The notes: a model not told the origin generated them from the sequence alone. A DNA stretch of 64,000 bases from Porticoccus sp950063125 (GCF_963973895.1 NZ_CAXBBF010000002.1), one strand, 5' to 3'; positions 45,976 through 55,849 are shown, counted from the first letter of the stretch. Numbers and translations: made by a program.

Positions 45976-46995
45976 TCAGCCACTCACCAAAACAATGCCA
46001 ATCGCGACAGCGTAAACAGTCAGAATCAGCGTACTTTCAAATCCGATTCGGCCGAAACCGTATGTCTCCCGTCGCACCAGCCCCAATAGCAGGATGGCAG
46101 TCATCAGGATACTGACCAAGCCCCACGTCATCTGAACCGGTGCCATATCGTGGTAAATGGAGCCGTGGGGATAACCCAGGTCGGCTGCGGCAACGACGAG
46201 CATGTTAAAACAGTTGGTACCAAAGATATTGCTTACCGCCAGGGTCAGCGCCCCGTAACGTATCGCCGCGATGGTGGTCACCAACTCCGGAGTGGACGTC
46301 GCCAGAGCGGTCAACAGACCACCAACCACCGTGTCGGACAACCCGGTCTGATCGGAGATGCTCTTGGCCGCTTCCATCAATACCCAGCCAGCGGTGCCCG
46401 TCACCACGGCCAGGGCAATAAAGCAAAGCCACGCCGCCGCAAGGCGGCCGTTATGTCGCCGTTCAGGCTTATCCGGCACGGTCTGGCGCGTTAGACGTGG
46501 AAACCACATGGGTCTTTCCTGCGTCCGGAGAACCAGGTGCAGACCGAACAGGTAAGCAACGACGATCACCGGCGTCACCGGGTGCACTCCCCAGTGGACT
46601 ATCGACGGCGCAGCGATGGCGAGTAGCGGGAGAGTCAGCAACATAATCAGCAACCCGGCCAGCATCAGGTTAACGGAAGAAGCGGCTGCATGCTCCAGGT
46701 TGGCTCTGCGATAGACGATGTCCGCGATACCCAGAAACGCCAGGTTCACCGCCATGCTACCCATGACGTTGCTCATGGCCAGGTCGGGGCGGGCATCCAT
46801 CGCGGCGCTTAACGTTGCCGCAAAGTCCGGCAGCGAAGTCACACCCGCCAACAACAGGACTCCAAACAGTGCCTCGCCCATACCTGTGCGATCAGCCAGC
46901 TCATCCGCCAACCTTGCCAGCTGACTGCCCGCACTGATGATAGCCAGGGCAGCGACGCCAAAAACAATCAAGCTGGGAATCAAGGATGAAAACAT
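45976..46995 (-). CDS. Sodium/calcium exchanger family membrane protein
   Basis: 339 residues with ten or so helices in two inverted halves. The alpha-repeats are ALFGVLLLAGVTSLPDFAATLSA and VVGGLLTALATSTPELVTTIAA, followed by NIFGTNCFNML. In CaCA exchangers an acidic residue in each repeat binds the cation; the first repeat here has Asp in place of the usual Glu (SLPDF versus SxPEL). RBS AGGGG precedes the ATG. A second, distinct member is at 62649. Confidence 0.88.
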   Translation of the reverse strand: MFSSLIPSLIVFGVAALAIISAGSQLARLADELADRTGMGEALFGVLLLAGVTSLPDFAATLSAAMDARPDLAMSNVMGSMAVNLAFLGIADIVYRRANLEHAAASSVNLMLAGLLIMLLTLPLLAIAAPSIVHWGVHPVTPVIVVAYLFGLHLVLRTQERPMWFPRLTRQTVPDKPERRHNGRLAAAWLCFIALAVVTGTAGWVLMEAAKSISDQTGLSDTVVGGLLTALATSTPELVTTIAAIRYGALTLAVSNIFGTNCFNMLVVAAADLGYPHGSIYHDMAPVQMTWGLVSILMTAILLLGLVRRETYGFGRIGFESTLILTVYAVAIGIVLVSG

Positions 46996-47185
46996 TCACG
47001 GCCCCTAACGACTGTGGCTGTCTGACACAGTCTCTATCCGGCAGTACCGAGGAGATTCCAGACTACACCACTCACGGACCCTGGCACTACAATAATGAAC
47101 GATCCCCTTTATTGCTCCCTGTGTTCGCTTGTCATCCTGCCTGTCCGAGGTAACATGCATTCATCCGACGAAAAAGGACTCATCC

Positions 47186-48460
47186 ATGAAACCCGAAACC
47201 ATTGCCTTGCACCACGGCTACGAGGCTGACAACCAGCACGCGGTTGCCGTACCCATTCATCAAACAACTTCTTTCTCTTTCGACAATGCCCAACACGGTG
47301 CGGATCTGTTTGACCTGAAAGTCGCCGGCAACATCTACTCACGCATGATGAACCCGACCTGCGCCGTCCTCGAACAGAGGGTCGCAGCGCTCGAGGGTGG
47401 CATCGGAGCTCTGGCGGTCGCCTCCGGCATGGCGGCTATTACCTACGCGATTCAGACAATCGCCGAAGCGGGCGACAACCTTGTCTCGATCAGCGAATTG
47501 TACGGCGGCACCTACAATCTGCTCGCCCACACCCTGCCCCGCCAGGGCATTGAAACCCGTTTTGCCGACAAAGACGATTTTGCCGGTATTGAAGCCCTGA
47601 TTGATGACCGCACCAAGCTGCTTTACTGTGAATCGATTGGCAATCCGTCGGGCAGCGTTGTGGATATCAAACGTTTGGCTGACATCGCTCACGCTGCGGG
47701 CATTCCACTGGTCGTCGATAACACTGTAGCCACCCCCTTCCTGTGGCGGCCGATTGAACAGGGTGCCGACATCGTCGTGCACTCAGCCACCAAATACATG
47801 GGTGGGCACGGCACAACGATGGGTGGCGTAATCGTAGATTCTGGCACATTCCCCTGGGCTGACCACCCTAAGCGCTTTGCGCTTCTGAACGAGCCGGATG
47901 TGTCATACCACGGTGTCAGCTACACCCGCGACGTGGGGGAAGCCGCCTTCATTACCCGGGCTAGGGTTGTACCCCTTCGAAATATGGGTGCGGTTCTGTC
48001 GGCTCAGGCCGCCTGGAACCTGCTGCAGGGGCTGGAAACTCTGGCACTGCGGATCGAGCGCGTGTGCGAAAACACCCAGAAAATAGCCGAATACCTGCAG
48101 CAGCACCCTCGAGTCAGCTGGGTCAATTATGCGGGTTTGCCTAACCACAAAGACCATGCGCTGGCACAAAAGTACATGAACGGCAGAGCCTCGGGAATCC
48201 TCAGCTTTGGCATTGAGGGTGGCCGCGAAGCCGGGGCCCGGTTCTACGATGCCCTGGCGCTGATATTGCGATTGGTTAACATCGGTGATGCAAAAAGCTG
48301 CGCCGCCATACCCGCATCGACCACCCACCGCCAGTTAAATGACGACGAGTTGAAAGCAGCCGGTGTGAGCGCCGACATGGTTCGCCTGTCAATTGGTATC
48401 GAACACGTTGACGATCTGATGGCAGACATCGACCAGGCACTCGAAAAGTCCGCAGGTTAG
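47186..48460 (+). CDS. metY: O-acetylhomoserine sulfhydrylase (Cys/Met PLP enzyme)
   Basis: 424 residues from ATG 47186 (AAGGAC upstream; the frame extends to 47129). Begins MKPETIALHHGYEADN, has YSRMMNPTCAVLEQRVAALEGG, the PLP lysine in HSATKYMGGHGT (about 200-211) and the insertion region FNEPDVSYHGVSY that marks MetY-type enzymes over MetB/MetC. Makes homocysteine from O-acetylhomoserine and sulfide. Monocistronic on plus. Confidence 0.93.
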   Translation: MKPETIALHHGYEADNQHAVAVPIHQTTSFSFDNAQHGADLFDLKVAGNIYSRMMNPTCAVLEQRVAALEGGIGALAVASGMAAITYAIQTIAEAGDNLVSISELYGGTYNLLAHTLPRQGIETRFADKDDFAGIEALIDDRTKLLYCESIGNPSGSVVDIKRLADIAHAAGIPLVVDNTVATPFLWRPIEQGADIVVHSATKYMGGHGTTMGGVIVDSGTFPWADHPKRFALLNEPDVSYHGVSYTRDVGEAAFITRARVVPLRNMGAVLSAQAAWNLLQGLETLALRIERVCENTQKIAEYLQQHPRVSWVNYAGLPNHKDHALAQKYMNGRASGILSFGIEGGREAGARFYDALALILRLVNIGDAKSCAAIPASTTHRQLNDDELKAAGVSADMVRLSIGIEHVDDLMADIDQALEKSAG

Positions 48461-48568
48461 ATTAATATTGACAACCTTTGAACAAGCACACACCAGGCAG
48501 GTTGGTGAAACCGGATGCTGCTACAACTTTCCTGTAGAGACTACATAGGCCAGCCGCGGTCACTGCGG

Positions 48569-49534
48569 TCAAAGGCCCTGGGCACCCCGCCGCAACCAGT
48601 TATGAACGAATGCCAGCTTGTAACGGGCGTGGTCTGACAACACGAACGGATAAAGATCCGATAGACCCATGGAACGATTGACGTGATTGACACCCACGGT
48701 AAGCGCTGCCGCGATCTGGATCAGCCGCTCGGCATCGGGTTCCGAATACGGATCCCAGCCAGCGTGAGGTATCTGCGGTGATGACAGACCGGTGGCCACG
48801 AAGCTATCGGCAATATCCGTCAGGTGCAGCAGGTGTGCCACCGTTTCTGCCCAATCTTCATGGGGGTGCGTGGAGGCGTAACTGGTCAGGTAGTGCTGTC
48901 TCCAGTTTGGTGGCGGGCCATTCTCGTAGTGGTATTGAAGCGCTCCGACATAGTCCACCCGCTCATCACCGAACATATCCCGGAATGCATCGAGAAAATC
49001 CTCACGAAGACTCAGCCGCCACCAGAGCATGTGGGCAATCTCGTGGCGCATGTGGCCTATCATGGTGCGATAAGGCTCCTCCAGGGCTTCACGACGGGTG
49101 GCGACCAACACAGGGTCCACCTCTGCCACACTGATGGTCACCACGCCCTCAACATGCCCCATCAGAACAGGGGTTGGGCCTTCAGCGAGCATGTGAAATA
49201 CAGGTGGCGCCCCCGGATCCTCGGGACGAAACCAATGCCAGCGCCCCAGATTATCCAGCGCCCACCGCTTGGCCGCCTCGGTCTGCGCCCAGTTGGGGAT
49301 GGCATTAGGGATCGAAGGATCAGGTGCCAATGCCGTCATGGCACAGGACCGACAGAAGGCTCCTTCTTCCGGTGCTATCCAATTGCAGCCGATTCTGTCC
49401 CGGTTCGCACAGAACGGCGGCATCGGCAGGAAAGCTCGTGCCTGGGGATCATAGGCAACGGGCGTCCCATCCGCAGTGGCAAGGTTGTCGAACCAGAGAG
49501 AGCCAGCACCAACCGGATTGGCAAAAACACGCAT
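48569..49534 (-). CDS. Zinc-binding metallopeptidase with degenerate N-terminal ribbon
   Basis: 321 residues. The catalytic motif HMRHEIAHMLWWR (HExxH) lies near 165-176. The DWAETVAHLLHLTD segment carries a further candidate metal ligand. The N-terminal region has CANRDRIGCNWIAPEEGAFCRSCAM, the second zinc ribbon of this family, but the first ribbon, which normally has CxC and CxxC pairs, shows no cysteines in its first 35 residues. RBS GGAG is in place. Cytoplasmic, unknown role. Confidence 0.85.
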   Translation of the reverse strand: MRVFANPVGAGSLWFDNLATADGTPVAYDPQARAFLPMPPFCANRDRIGCNWIAPEEGAFCRSCAMTALAPDPSIPNAIPNWAQTEAAKRWALDNLGRWHWFRPEDPGAPPVFHMLAEGPTPVLMGHVEGVVTISVAEVDPVLVATRREALEEPYRTMIGHMRHEIAHMLWWRLSLREDFLDAFRDMFGDERVDYVGALQYHYENGPPPNWRQHYLTSYASTHPHEDWAETVAHLLHLTDIADSFVATGLSSPQIPHAGWDPYSEPDAERLIQIAAALTVGVNHVNRSMGLSDLYPFVLSDHARYKLAFVHNWLRRGAQGL

Positions 49535-49926
49535 TTAGTAAGCTCCAAAAGAGATACAAGTAACTGATGTAAGTAACCATCGTGGACCATGGACCCACTC
49601 AGCCACAAGCAGAAACTGGAACTGGAACTGGGATTAAGAAAAAGATGAACACATTCATAGCCCCAGACTGAACCATGGCCTTGCTGTTCCGGATAACACG
49701 GATAGCACTAGTGCGACCTTGGCAGCGTAACGCCAACCGCTACAAAAAGACCAAGGGCAACTTGCGCACTGGTACCCGTAATGCCGCTTTATAGCAGCCA
49801 GTGCCACCGGCGAAACCCAGTGCCACCAGCGAAACAAGGAACCATAGAAAGCTGACATGCGTCCTGCGACTCGGTCTGTTACAAGGTGTTGCTCAATATG
49901 CCTTTATGTCTTCTATTAAACAGGCC
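49535..49926. other. Intergenic gap with short tandem duplication
   Basis: No convincing gene. A 19-base unit, CCAGTGCCACCGGCGAAAC, occurs twice in tandem (49798-49816 and 49817-49835, one mismatch), and an ACTGGA-type hexamer run lies near 49618. A Trp-rich minus-strand open frame crosses the duplication without homology I recognise. Confidence 0.5.
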
Positions 49927-50760
49927 TCACAACCCCGATTGTTGTCGCGACAGAGTGCGGATCTCATCACGCAAAGCAGTCACCTCATCCCGGAGCAGGG
50001 CCAGCTGTTTGGCCCCTGCCAATTCAGCGTCAGGACTATCGGCGTCGCGGCCAACGAAAAATGTGGCAAGCGCCGCTGTCACGTAGCCGAAGATACCAAA
50101 AGCGTATAGCGCCAGAAAGACGCACAGCACACGTCCCTCGGCTGTGTGCGGCCAGTACTGCGAACCCATCGTCGTCATGATCATGGAAGTCCACCACACC
50201 GACTCGCCATAGCTATTCGGGCCGCCGGGCACCCCACTCTCGAAAGTGTACATTCCAGCTGCGCCGGCGAAGGTAACCAGCACGGTGAGGGCGATCACAT
50301 ACCCAAAACCACGTCGACTCAGGCTCTCACCCAGCGCCTTCATCCCACGGTTCAGCGAACTGATGACACGGACCAGCCGCACCCCCCGCCCCATTCTGGC
50401 CAGGCGAAGCAGTCGAAACGTACGGAAGAGACGGAAGATCCTCAGCGCGGGTATAAACAACGAGATGGCGGTCAGCCAGTTACCCTTGAGGTAAACGATC
50501 CTATCCGAAGCCAGGACCAACTTCACAGCGAAATCGAGAATGAAGACAACCCAGATAATCGTACCGATGAAATAGAAGAGCAGACTCTCGCCCTGGATCA
50601 ACTCCCCGACCAACAGCACCAGCCATACGAATGCTAGAACCAGCATCGGCGTGTCCAGCCAGCCTTCCAGACGTTGGAGCAGCTCGTATCGCTCCCGTTT
50701 CAGCACCTCAGCCTCCCTGGCCTCCGAGTCAGTATCTTTGCTCGTGTCCCCGTCGTTCAT
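49927..50760 (-). CDS. Voltage-gated ion channel subunit with atypical filter
   Basis: 277 residues from ATG 50760 (GGGGA seven bases upstream; the frame runs to 50922). Six helices: S1 about 38-53, a clear S4 with Arg at every third position over six steps (RIFRLFRTFRLLRLAR), the S5-pore-S6 region and a C-terminal leucine-heptad coiled coil (ALLRDEVTALRDEIRTL) that should tetramerise. The filter reads TTMGSQYWP, not the potassium motif TVGYGD. It may conduct a different ion or belong to a subfamily with that filter. Alone in its region. Confidence 0.85.
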   Translation of the reverse strand: MNDGDTSKDTDSEAREAEVLKRERYELLQRLEGWLDTPMLVLAFVWLVLLVGELIQGESLLFYFIGTIIWVVFILDFAVKLVLASDRIVYLKGNWLTAISLFIPALRIFRLFRTFRLLRLARMGRGVRLVRVISSLNRGMKALGESLSRRGFGYVIALTVLVTFAGAAGMYTFESGVPGGPNSYGESVWWTSMIMTTMGSQYWPHTAEGRVLCVFLALYAFGIFGYVTAALATFFVGRDADSPDAELAGAKQLALLRDEVTALRDEIRTLSRQQSGL

Positions 50761-51398
50761 AAGAGGTCCCCTGTTTTGATCACCCTGGAACCCTGACTGC
50801 CCTCGAACACCGTGGACAGCGGAGCGCGTCTTTGTAGACCCTATCAAGCTTAATAGATTTTTCTGTATCCCATAAATTATGGCTACCCTTCCTTGCAAAC
50901 CTGCTTCCGGGAATACAACCAAATGCTTTTAACAAGCCCAGTACCATTTCCGGACTGGCTTCATCCTGCTGTTTTAGAAACCGATTCAGGGTATATCTGT
51001 TGCAGCAGTTAGCGATAACTGAGCCTATAAGGCTCCATACCTATTGCCATGATAAACGTCCCTGGATGTAAAGGATTATTTTGCATAGTCATCAGGGATA
51101 ATCCCGATAAACTGGCACGCACTCTAAAAGAACCTCAGGAAGCACTTGTTAAATAACTCCAGATACAGGAACTTTCCCTCCCATTAGTTCATTCAATTTA
51201 CGTGTTTTGTGAGAGTGATCTGAAATCGGGTGGTGCTTGTAATCGTAAATAGTAATAGCTGACTAAAATGGGCTGACCGTCCTTGGCCCTGTAAGCTTGT
51301 TCCGAAATGCTCAGAGCACCATCATCTTCAGAGCTGAGCTTCGCTGACCAGACCTATGACTGGCATGTACAGCATCTGACGGAATAGCCAGAACTCGC
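50761..51398. other. Gene-poor stretch upstream of the ion channel gene
   Basis: About 640 bases in which I see no gene, RNA or clear repeat. Short open frames lack ribosome sites and homology. It joins the segment holding the DUF3096 gene and the norR fragment and looks like decayed sequence. Confidence 0.5.
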
Positions 51399-51551
51399 CT
51401 ACAGGCTCAGGTTGATACCCGCCGAGCCAAATAACCCTACGGCCCCGACCAGGATCAGATAAGCTGCCACAATATAGTTGAGTAGTTTCGGCATAATCAG
51501 GATGAGAATGCCAGCAATCAGAGATATAAGAGGTGTCAGTGCAATAGTCAT
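51399..51551 (-). CDS. DUF3096-type 50-residue membrane protein
   Basis: ATG 51551 to TAG 51399, 50 residues, AGGGT eight bases upstream. Begins MTIALTPLISLIAGILILIMPKLLNYIV and continues with a second hydrophobic stretch AAYLILVGAVGLFG, the pattern of DUF3096 mini membrane proteins. Two helices with a Pro-Lys turn. Function unknown; family members are common in proteobacteria. Confidence 0.75.
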   Translation of the reverse strand: MTIALTPLISLIAGILILIMPKLLNYIVAAYLILVGAVGLFGSAGINLSL

Positions 51552-51780
51552 GTTATTACCCTAAAGTGATTAGACTGTGTTTGTCACAATGTCAGAGTAG
51601 CAGGCTTTGCGCACCCAACAGCTAAAGCTGGACTGTCATGCAGGTCGCCACCTCCATGCACAGCAAGACAAATAAATGCCTCCAAAACAAAGCTGGCCAT
51701 ACATTTCCAACTTATTAAGAATAAAGTATTTTTGAGAGTGACTTCTGTGCGTTTCCCAACGCGGAAAAAGTGGATAGCGC

Positions 51781-51905
51781 CACTGCCAGATCGTCAGCAG
51801 GACTTGAACAGGTATCCAAGCCAACATATCCAGCACCTGCAGGCCGATACTGAGCAATCTATGCGAACCGATTTCACCTAGAAAACGCGCCCGTGCCCAC
51901 AGCAA
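51781..51905 (-). pseudogene. Decayed fragment of a second norR-like gene
   Basis: About 125 bases matching 41304-41429 of norR at roughly 80 percent identity, same strand. The match covers the region between the AAA+ and HTH domains (RARARFPQEAGLRKLLSIGLEVLDL there; RARARFLGEIGSHRLLSIGLQVLDM here). No other part of norR is visible nearby, so this is a leftover of a duplication or of a transferred paralogue. The rest of 51552-52081 shows no gene. Confidence 0.8.
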
Positions 51906-52081
51906 ACGCAAGAAAATAGCTTAAGAGAAGCTGGGAGCAGGCAAAGCTTTCAAATTTAAATTTTCATACCGTTTCTGCTTCTTCCTACAGTTTCTTGGTC
52001 TCTCTAATTAGTGCTAGAAATTTAATGGCTTACATACACACTGTACTATGTTTATAAAACGGCCATATATGGAGATATAAC

Positions 52082-52837
52082 ATGCAACAAAGCCAGGTTG
52101 TCCTTGTAACGGGCGGTGGCGCCGGTATCGGCAAAGCCACCGCATTTGCCTATGCGGAGGCTGGCTGTGATGTTGTGGTGGCAGACCTTCATGCGGATCA
52201 GGCAGAAGCGGTTGCAACAGGCATTCGCAACCTAGGTCGGCGTTCACTCCCGGTACAGGCAGATATGGGCGATGCAGATGCCATTGCATTGATGCATCAG
52301 GCAGTCATAGCCGAATTTGATCGCCTGGATTACGCCTGTAATAATGCCGGTATTGAAGGCCAGCAGGCGCCAACAGCTGAAACTACACTGGCCAATTTTG
52401 ATCAGGTCATCAATATAAACCTGCGCGGGGTGTTCCTGTGCATGCAGGAGCAGTTGCGCATCATGCTGAAACAACAGAGCGGTGGCTCCATTGTCAATAT
52501 CGCTTCAGTGGCTGGACTTATTGGTTTTCCCGGTTTGCCAGCCTATTGTGCTTCCAAGGGTGGCGTTGTCCAGCTGACCAAGACTGCAGCACTGGAGTAC
52601 GCCGAGCAGAATATCCGTGTTAACGCGATCTGTCCCGGTGCCATCAAGACGGACATGATTGACCGTATTACCCATCAGGATCCAGAAATTGAAAAACAGT
52701 TTGCCGCTCTGCATGCAATGAACCGCATGGGCACCGCGCAGGAAGTTGCTGATGCGATTGTTTTCCTGAGCATGCCATCGGCGAGCTTTATCACTGGCCT
52801 GGCCATTGCTATTGATGGTGGGTTTACCAGCCGATAA
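52082..52837 (+). CDS. SDR-family oxidoreductase (classical)
   Basis: 251 residues. TGGGAGIGKATA cofactor loop, NNAGIEG, VNIASVAG with the catalytic Ser, YCASKGG (Tyr-Lys) and PGAIKTDM. GGAG lies seven bases before the ATG. It differs from the SDR at 34729. Substrate not predictable; Asp at the end of the second strand (VVADLHAD) favours NAD over NADP. A diguanylate cyclase gene follows on the same strand. Confidence 0.9.
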   Translation: MQQSQVVLVTGGGAGIGKATAFAYAEAGCDVVVADLHADQAEAVATGIRNLGRRSLPVQADMGDADAIALMHQAVIAEFDRLDYACNNAGIEGQQAPTAETTLANFDQVININLRGVFLCMQEQLRIMLKQQSGGSIVNIASVAGLIGFPGLPAYCASKGGVVQLTKTAALEYAEQNIRVNAICPGAIKTDMIDRITHQDPEIEKQFAALHAMNRMGTAQEVADAIVFLSMPSASFITGLAIAIDGGFTSR

Positions 52838-52889
52838 GAGCTGGGATCAGATTCAACTTCCCAAGCTTGAGCATCTGCAGATTTAGATT

Positions 52890-54179
52890 TTGGACAACCC
52901 GGGCCTGAACTTGAAATCACTGATAGACGACGAAACGATAGAAACTATACTCTGGACCGTTCTGTTCGAACAATCCGGGGATGCCATGGTGGTACTCAGG
53001 CAAGATGGCAGTGTGTACCGGGCCAACCAGCGTTATGCCGACATGCTCGGCTATACACCCGAAGAACTGGGCAGCTTTCATGTGTGGGACTGGGATATCC
53101 GGTTCAGCGAGCAGGAACTGCGGCAAATGCTTCTGACCGTCGATAATTCAAGTGCGCATTTTGATACCCGGCAGCGCCGCAAGGACGGCACTATTACCGA
53201 TGCAGAGGTCAGCACCAATGGCGCAATCTATAAGGGCGAGAACCTGATTTTCTGCATTGTCAGGGACACCACGGAACGCAAATATACCGAGGAACGGCTT
53301 CGGCAGAACAAAGAATTGCTTGAGCGCATCGCCACCCAGGTCCCCGGCGCATTATACCAATACCGTATCGCTCCGGATGGTACGCGCAGCTTCCCCTATT
53401 TCAGTGAGGGTTTCGCTGCACTGGGCGGTCTGGCACAGGAGGAATTGTCCGGTACCGACGTGGACGACATCATGTCCCGCCTTCTTCCTGAGGATGCCCC
53501 CGAAATCGAGCGCAAAACCCAGGAATCCGCAAGTACCCTGTCGCACTTCCACGCAGAGTTCCGCATCCGACATAATGATGGCTCGATTCGCTGGATCGAG
53601 TGCCGCTCCACACCGGAGAAGGAAGCAGACAGCTCTATTATCTGGACTGGAATACTTCTGGATATTACCCAACGCATCCAGGCCGAAGAGCAGGTGCGCA
53701 TTATGGCCATTACGGACGGTCTCACCGGCATCAAAAACCGGCAGGAGTTCGACCGCCTGCTGGAACACGAGATAGAACGTGCCAACCGCTACCATACCCC
53801 GCTTGCACTGCTCATGTATGACCTCGATCACTTCAAGCAGGTCAACGATCGTTACGGCCACAATACCGGTGACATGGCATTGAAAACAGTTACCAGCCTA
53901 GTCAATGACAACATCCGCGGCATTGACATTCATGGGCGTTGGGGCGGCGAGGAGTTTATGGTATTACTGCCACAAACCGGGCTGGACACTGCTATGGACG
54001 TCGCCGAGAAGTTACGACGGACAATCGCTGCTCATCCCTTCGACAAGCTCGGCAGCATCACGGCCAGTTTCGGGGTGGTAGAACTTGCCCCCCATGAAAG
54101 CTCCAAATCATTGGCCCAGCGGGTCGATGAGGCACTCTATCGGGCAAAAGAGCTTGGCAGAAACAGGGTTGAGGTGTAG
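52890..54179 (+). CDS. PAS-PAS diguanylate cyclase
   Basis: 429 residues from a TTG at 52890, the first start after an in-frame stop; no clear ribosome site, so the start is uncertain. PAS 1 (about 15-125, with FRQ/GSVY-like core VLRQDGSVYRANQRYADMLGY), PAS 2 (about 140-265, with WIECRSTPE) and a GGDEF domain (about 275-429). Active site GGEEF near 353 with the inhibitory site RGID five residues before it, so the enzyme should make c-di-GMP under product inhibition. No signal peptide; cytoplasmic sensor. Confidence 0.92.
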   Translation: MDNPGLNLKSLIDDETIETILWTVLFEQSGDAMVVLRQDGSVYRANQRYADMLGYTPEELGSFHVWDWDIRFSEQELRQMLLTVDNSSAHFDTRQRRKDGTITDAEVSTNGAIYKGENLIFCIVRDTTERKYTEERLRQNKELLERIATQVPGALYQYRIAPDGTRSFPYFSEGFAALGGLAQEELSGTDVDDIMSRLLPEDAPEIERKTQESASTLSHFHAEFRIRHNDGSIRWIECRSTPEKEADSSIIWTGILLDITQRIQAEEQVRIMAITDGLTGIKNRQEFDRLLEHEIERANRYHTPLALLMYDLDHFKQVNDRYGHNTGDMALKTVTSLVNDNIRGIDIHGRWGGEEFMVLLPQTGLDTAMDVAEKLRRTIAAHPFDKLGSITASFGVVELAPHESSKSLAQRVDEALYRAKELGRNRVEV

Positions 54180-54269
54180 TGGAAGTTGGGGAAAGAAACG
54201 TGGAAAAACCGTTGTACCTGCCCCCATTTATTTGGATACCATCAAACCCACCTCGGCAAACACTTACAT

Positions 54270-54557
54270 CTATTTAAATCTGGATGCTGCCGACTTCACA
54301 GCATGGCTGAGTGAATCCCATGAGCTGTCGATTCCGGCTTTAAGGTCTTGCCATGCGTCGTCACTGGCCGCTTTAAGTTCAGCAAGCTTTTTGTTGGACT
54401 CTTCCTGCATTGAACGCAACTCTTCAACCTGCCGGTAATACTCCAGTTGCGCCTCGGCCTCTGCTTTATCAGCCTTTGCCTTAAGCTTGTCTATTTCTAT
54501 ACCCCACTCGTCCAGTTGCGCCTGAAGCTTTTTTTCGTATGCGTCTTTCATGCTCAT
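54270..54557 (-). CDS. Small coiled-coil protein
   Basis: 95 residues, nearly all one charged coiled coil (Lys, Glu, Ala, Gln) starting MSMKDAYEKKLQAQLDEWG and ending DSLSHAVKSAASRFK. GAGGAG lies seven bases before the ATG. It resembles the small stress-associated coiled-coil proteins found in many bacteria, for which no mechanism is known. Confidence 0.75.
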   Translation of the reverse strand: MSMKDAYEKKLQAQLDEWGIEIDKLKAKADKAEAEAQLEYYRQVEELRSMQEESNKKLAELKAASDDAWQDLKAGIDSSWDSLSHAVKSAASRFK

Positions 54558-54671
54558 AATGACACTCCTCTCTTAGTTTCAGTCTCAGGAAACCCGGGTC
54601 AAAGGAAAATTATATCTGCCCCCTCCTATTCATAGTAAATGAGTTTCCGGATTGCTCAAAAATGTTAGCAG

Positions 54672-55796
54672 TTAGATTGTCTGAACACTGCATACCCTGT
54701 TGCGCCCCGCCGTTTTAGCCGCGTACAGTCCCTCATCAGCCATGCGCAAGAGCTCGGAAGTGTGGGTCATGGCCTCTGTAGCGCAGGCTACGCCGATACT
54801 CAAACTGCCCTGCCAGGCTCCACCCTGAACCGGCAGCGACAAGCCATTGATGTGAGCCAGTAGCCGGTCCGCGAGCTCCAGCGCCTTGGCGAGGAGCGTC
54901 TGTGGGCATATAACCAGGAACTCATCTCCACCGATGCGGCAGACCAGGTCATCGGTTCGAAAGCCCTGACGGATCTCCGTCGCTAGCCCCTTCAATACTC
55001 GATCTCCTTCCTCGTGCCCAAAGTTATCATTGATCTCTTTGAAGTGGTCGGCGTCGATCATCAGGCAGCTGACGGGCCGGGTTTTCCTTTCCGGCCAGTG
55101 GGCGTCGAGAAAGTCCGTGGCCTGGCGGCGGTTAGGGAGTCCCGTAAGCGGGTCATGCATGGCGAGTTGATGCATGGCATCGTTGAGCTGACGCAGCTCC
55201 AGAGTGCGCTCGGCGACACGAGTCTCCAGAGTGGCATTAGTGGCCACAAGCTCCCGATTTTTTTCCTCGACGATCTGGAGCAGGCCCACGATGGCGTGGA
55301 GAAGTGGCTGTACCGGCCCCGCATCGAAGGCCAACTCCTCTTCGTAGGCGGCGACAGGCGAAGTCCCGGACTTGATGGCACGCAGCTGCCGGGCCATGGA
55401 TTGGTCAATGCCGAGGATATGGTAGCCGAGCCAATGCACCATGTAGTCGAGAACCTGCCCGATCTCCCTCTCACCGAGAACCGGCAGCCTGCTGTCAATG
55501 TGCTCGATTTCCTCGCAAAACCGTCGGTGAGCTTGCTGGTGGGTAGACAATGCCCGCTCATCAATACCCGCTGTCACCATCAACTGCTCTTCCTCACGGA
55601 AATGGTAGCGGGCGTACTGACGCAGCCGGGAGAGGATCCCGGCAGTTTCCTCTACGGAGGCATCCCCGGCGACAACGCGGTCGCTGAAATCATTGATAAG
55701 GTCGACCAGACCGTGGTGTTGTTCGTCGACTTCCGCAATACCGGTGACGAAGTGTTTGTCCCAGGTGAAAGCTGTCACACCGTCTTTGCTCATCAT
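54672..55796 (-). CDS. Bacteriohemerythrin-GGDEF diguanylate cyclase
   Basis: 374 residues. Hemerythrin domain (about 5-140) with the full di-iron ligand set: WDKHF, EQHHGLVDL, YHFREEEQLM, HQQAHRRF and HWLGYHILGID. A coiled linker (about 175-205) leads to the GGDEF domain, with IGGDEF and an RTDD inhibitory site five residues before it. Bhr-DGC of Vibrio cholerae is oxygen- and redox-controlled with the same order. Here it probably couples oxygen to c-di-GMP. A palindrome lies upstream. Confidence 0.92.
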   Translation of the reverse strand: MMSKDGVTAFTWDKHFVTGIAEVDEQHHGLVDLINDFSDRVVAGDASVEETAGILSRLRQYARYHFREEEQLMVTAGIDERALSTHQQAHRRFCEEIEHIDSRLPVLGEREIGQVLDYMVHWLGYHILGIDQSMARQLRAIKSGTSPVAAYEEELAFDAGPVQPLLHAIVGLLQIVEEKNRELVATNATLETRVAERTLELRQLNDAMHQLAMHDPLTGLPNRRQATDFLDAHWPERKTRPVSCLMIDADHFKEINDNFGHEEGDRVLKGLATEIRQGFRTDDLVCRIGGDEFLVICPQTLLAKALELADRLLAHINGLSLPVQGGAWQGSLSIGVACATEAMTHTSELLRMADEGLYAAKTAGRNRVCSVQTI

Positions 55797-55849
55797 CAGC
55801 CCTTGCCTTTAATCCCATTTATTGACTTATTTTATTTGCGGCTTATTCA

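Noticed and set aside
49655..49858. Trp-rich 67-residue minus-strand frame.
   Set aside because: It spans a short tandem duplication, has no ribosome site and no recognisable family.
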